Shown here piece after piece: positions 34,264 to 36,813 of a stretch of 36,813 nt of DNA. The first letter of the stretch is position 1. The number at the start of each line of letters is the position of its first letter. This DNA comes from Methanobrevibacter ruminantium (lineage in GTDB: Archaea; Methanobacteriota; Methanobacteria; Methanobacteriales; Methanobacteriaceae). Position numbers and translations under genes: made by a program. Under the pieces are notes generated by a model that worked only from the letters and a program-made list of their open reading frames with translations, ran no database searches and was not told where the DNA came from. Location: the NCBI RefSeq assembly GCF_016294135.1, contig NZ_JAEDCO010000015.1, positions 1-36,813 on the forward strand, in the 5' to 3' direction.

Positions 34264-36069
34264 TCATTTGCCTCCTGCTGTTTTCTTAAGGTAACTTGTA
34301 TCTAGAACATAATTAGAGGATTCCTCATTATCATACAATAAGTCTTTTGAACGATCTATTTGTGAGGATACGATTTCTCTATAGATATTGCAGTTTTCAT
34401 TAAGGTAATCATGGCTTCCCTTATCTATTATCTCACCTTCATCAAGAACAATGATCTCATCTGCATCCATGATTGTTGAAATCCTTTGTGAAACAATGAG
34501 CATTGAGGAATTTTCCTTTAGGCTTTTCAAGTTCTCTTTCACTTTTGCTTCAGTATTCATGTCAAGTGCTGAGAAACAGTCGTCAAATAAGTAGAAGTCA
34601 CGTTTAGCCAATATTGATCTTGCAAGTTGAAGACGTTGCTTTTGCCCTCCAGAGTAATTGGATGCCCCTTGTGAAACTCCATCATCCAAGCTTTCTATAA
34701 AGTCAACTTCTGCCATTTTCAATGCTTTTTCTATCTCTTCATCACTTGCATCCTCTTTTCCGATAAGCATATTTGACCGTATTGTTCCTTCAAAAAGGAT
34801 TGCCTTTTGAGGAGCATAAGAGATTCTTTCTCTCAAGGTTGTTAATTTATAATCCTTGATATTCTTGCCATTGACTAGAATTTCACCGCCAGTCACATCC
34901 TGAAGACGAGGAATAAGATTTAGGATTGTTGATTTACCGCTTCCAGTTCCACCAATTATTGCAGTGGTTTTTCCCTTTTCCAATTTGAAATTGATGTCTT
35001 TCAAGGTTTCCTTTTCACTTCCAGGATAACTGTAGGTCACATCTTTAAATTCAATTACGGGATTGTCATTTATGGTATTGATTGGGCCATCGCTGATTGT
35101 TATTTCTGTATTTATCACTTCAGCTACACGTCTTCCTGATACCAAAATCCTTGGAATCATGACAAGGAATCCACCCATCATTAAAAATGCCATAACGATT
35201 TGAGTAGCGTATTGGATGAATGCTATGATTGTTCCAGTTAATATTTCACCTTGGATTGCATCGTATGCTCCGAAGTATAAGATGAGAACTATCATTAGGT
35301 TCAAGAGTAAAGTCATTGCAGGCAATAACACTAAGAGTATTCTGAATACATTCAAGTTCACTGCTTTGAAGTCTTCATTGGTCTTTCTGAATCTTTCCTC
35401 TTCATAGTCCTGTCTTACGAATGCCTTGATTACAGGTATTCCCATCAATATTTCCCTTGATGTCTGGTTGATCTTATCAGTCAATTCCTGCATTACCTTG
35501 AAGTATGGAACGGTTCTGATGAATATTATGACAAAAGGTATGATTGCTGCAGCAAATGTCACTGCAATGATCCATAAAAGGTTGGTTCCAAGTTCCATTG
35601 CCTTAAGTATGCTCCCTATACCTAATATTGGTGAAAAGAGTATTGTTGTAAAGAACAGTCCTAAAAAGATTTGTATTTGATATACATCGTTTGTATTACG
35701 TGTAATGAGTGATGCTCTTGATATCTTGTTCAATTCAAAGTTTGAAAATTTCAATATATTCTCATAGCTTATTTTTCTTAAATCCCTTCCATAAGCTGCT
35801 GACACTTTGCTTGAGAAGTATGAAAGTCCTATTGTAGCTAAAACCCCTATCAAGACCATAGCCATCATCATTGTTCCTACGCTTATTATGTAATTGAAGT
35901 CTGTGTTCTGTATACCGATATCTACAATGTCTGCAGTGTATTTAGGTAGGGTAAGGTTACAGTAAACATCAATGAGTAGGAATGCAACAATAAGAATAAG
36001 TGGAATTATGCTCTTTTTTAAAGGGCTAAGAAGCTTTCCTATAGTTTTTAGTGTTTTTTTAAAATCCAT
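34264..36069 (-). CDS. ABC exporter half-transporter, degenerate-site partner
   Basis: A 601-residue half-exporter with six membrane helices and an ATPase domain. Walker A GGTGSGKSTIL and signature YSGGQKQRL are canonical. Walker B ends FYLFDDCFSALD, with Asp in place of the catalytic Glu, and the switch region has Gln (LIVSQRIST) in place of His. These are the marks of the degenerate nucleotide site in heterodimeric exporters, so it should pair with the gene downstream. It is first in the operon, behind two AGGTACCT palindromes. It has a ~30-residue tail after the ATPase domain. Confidence 0.93.
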   Translation of the reverse strand: MDFKKTLKTIGKLLSPLKKSIIPLILIVAFLLIDVYCNLTLPKYTADIVDIGIQNTDFNYIISVGTMMMAMVLIGVLATIGLSYFSSKVSAAYGRDLRKISYENILKFSNFELNKISRASLITRNTNDVYQIQIFLGLFFTTILFSPILGIGSILKAMELGTNLLWIIAVTFAAAIIPFVIIFIRTVPYFKVMQELTDKINQTSREILMGIPVIKAFVRQDYEEERFRKTNEDFKAVNLNVFRILLVLLPAMTLLLNLMIVLILYFGAYDAIQGEILTGTIIAFIQYATQIVMAFLMMGGFLVMIPRILVSGRRVAEVINTEITISDGPINTINDNPVIEFKDVTYSYPGSEKETLKDINFKLEKGKTTAIIGGTGSGKSTILNLIPRLQDVTGGEILVNGKNIKDYKLTTLRERISYAPQKAILFEGTIRSNMLIGKEDASDEEIEKALKMAEVDFIESLDDGVSQGASNYSGGQKQRLQLARSILAKRDFYLFDDCFSALDMNTEAKVKENLKSLKENSSMLIVSQRISTIMDADEIIVLDEGEIIDKGSHDYLNENCNIYREIVSSQIDRSKDLLYDNEESSNYVLDTSYLKKTAGGK

Positions 36070-36090
36070 AATTTTATTTCCATAATTTTT

Positions 36091-36128
36091 TTTAAAGGTA
36101 CCTTTAAATTATTTTTCTATAGGTACCT
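36091..36128 (-). promoter_or_regulatory. Paired palindromic operators of the ABC-marR operon
   Basis: A perfect 18-bp palindrome TTTAAAGGTACCTTTAAA (36091-36108) and a second AGGTACCT core (36121-36128) have centres 25 bp apart. Reading the minus strand they lie between the TATA box (36150-36140) and the ABC start codon (36069), over the expected transcription start near 36118. This position suits repression by the operon's own MarR protein. Confidence 0.65.
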
Positions 36129-36139
36129 TTTAATTTTAC

Positions 36140-36150
36140 ATTATATAAAT
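36140..36150 (-). promoter_or_regulatory. TATA box of the ABC-marR operon
   Basis: On the minus strand ATTTATATAAT lies about 25 nt before the expected start of transcription and just upstream of the palindromic operators. Confidence 0.55.
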
Positions 36151-36319
36151 ATTTTCAATTGTTTTTCATTAATTTTCACGTGCTCTTTCTTTTCTTTTAA
36201 TAGCAAGTTGAAACTAATATTCTAGTGTTCATATGGTTACTCTTTTTTAATTTACAATATTAAATTTGAATCATTTTATTTGGTTTATTTGATTATTGAA
36301 TTAATGATTGGTGTTTAAA

Positions 36320-36811
36320 TTGGATTTTAAAAAAGAAAAGTACATAAAAATTATACTATACATTATATCACGTTGCACACATAAGGAAAACCTTGGAAAA
36401 ACGGTAATTTCAGTTTTGCTCTATTTCATTGACTTCAATTATTATGAATTGTATGGCGAATCATTAACCAATGAGATTTATCTTAAATCAAGAATTGGGG
36501 TAATTCCCAAACATTTCAATGAGAATATGAATCAGCTGATAAGGTCTCATAATCTGTATTATAGGCAAGAGGTCTACTATTATTACCTAATCAAAAGATA
36601 TTACCTAAGACAGATTCCATTGTTTAACTTTACTGGAGAGGAACAAATGGTTATTGATCATGTCATTTATGAGTTAAGTGATTTCAGCGCTACGGATCTG
36701 TTGATTTATCAAAGAGGGGATATGCCATATAAATTATCTAATCTTGACTGTGAATTGGATTATAATCATGTGTTCTATAGAGATGAGCTTTATTCTGTCC
36801 GCAAGTATTGA
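36320..36811 (+). CDS. Panacea (DUF4065/SocA-like) antitoxin-domain protein
   Basis: A 163-residue protein resembling the Panacea/DUF4065 domain found in SocA and other antitoxins. The evidence is a helix with LGKTVISVLLYFIDFNYYELYGESLT, then LKSRIGVIPKHFNENMNQLI (matching the usual Y-G-P-V-P-x-x-F-x-x-x-x-x-x-L block), and late FTGEEQMVIDHVIYELSDFSATDLLIYQ, typical of the C-terminal half. I place the start at TTG 36320, 6 nt after GGTG; TTG 36308 and GTG 36311 are alternatives. No ATG is available. It is divergent from the ABC operon. The partner toxin, if any, would be beyond the right edge. Confidence 0.65.
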   Translation: MDFKKEKYIKIILYIISRCTHKENLGKTVISVLLYFIDFNYYELYGESLTNEIYLKSRIGVIPKHFNENMNQLIRSHNLYYRQEVYYYYLIKRYYLRQIPLFNFTGEEQMVIDHVIYELSDFSATDLLIYQRGDMPYKLSNLDCELDYNHVFYRDELYSVRKY

Positions 36812-36813
36812 TT

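Noticed and set aside
36091..36108. Reading the perfect palindrome as a terminator hairpin
   Set aside because: It lies between a TATA box and a start codon, is repeated 25 bp away, and no T run follows in the transcript direction, so an operator fits better.

Overview
The window reads as a chromosomal segment of a methanogenic archaeon of the order Methanobacteriales, most likely a gut or rumen Methanobrevibacter (inference). The DNA is very AT-rich. It encodes archaeal-type proteins: a group II chaperonin (thermosome), a membrane-anchored LonB protease, archaeal HMG-CoA synthase with its thiolase, an archaeal-type PRPP synthase, HypA/HypB and CbiP. Promoters look archaeal (TATA boxes), ribosome binding sites are of the GGTGA/GGAGG type, and intergenic 3' ends are T-rich.

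Layout. 1-7.1 kb: a cas2-cas1 pair (no effector genes or array in view) abuts a 35-codon scrap of the 3' end of asd. A nicotinamide phosphoribosyltransferase-like gene, a convergent SLC13-type anion symporter, a tiny membrane protein and a metallophosphoesterase follow. A 27-bp palindromic element recurs in four gaps of this part. 7.1-11.3 kb: a run of broken genes (a membrane-anchored protein, a zinc-ribbon protein and a ferredoxin-nitroreductase). Each break is mended by one added base, and three of the four lie at A6 runs. Between them sit two tandem ~90-aa membrane proteins and a tRNA-Lys. 11.5-17.7 kb: a long coiled-coil protein, a TMEM175-like channel with an apparent ATA start, the thermosome, a small acidic protein and a SAM methyltransferase. 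18.0-18.9 kb: a second copy of the two-gene small membrane protein module and two tRNA-Gly genes. 19.2-31.8 kb: core metabolism, with mevalonate-pathway genes (HMG-CoA synthase, thiolase), cobyric acid synthase, LonB, two membrane proteins, prs, hypA-hypB (hydrogenase nickel insertion) and a DUF354 protein. 31.9-36.8 kb: a minus-strand operon of two ABC half-exporters and a MarR regulator, with two AGGTACCT palindromes at its promoter, then a divergent Panacea (SocA-like) antitoxin-domain protein.

How the parts fit. Thiolase and HMG-CoA synthase feed isoprenoid lipid synthesis. HypA/HypB serve the NiFe hydrogenases of methanogenesis, and CbiP serves corrinoid synthesis for methyl transfer. 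The two ABC proteins look like an asymmetric heterodimer repressed by the MarR protein encoded at the end of their own operon.

The most distinctive observations are: (i) the cas2-cas1 pair joined sharply to an asd 3' scrap; (ii) two separate tandem pairs of small membrane proteins sharing a GNIENL motif, which look like an uncharacterised half-transporter family; (iii) the dispersed palindrome; (iv) the cluster of single-base breaks; and (v) the paired palindromic operators. Calls rest on reading the sequence and on knowledge of the families; no database search was run.
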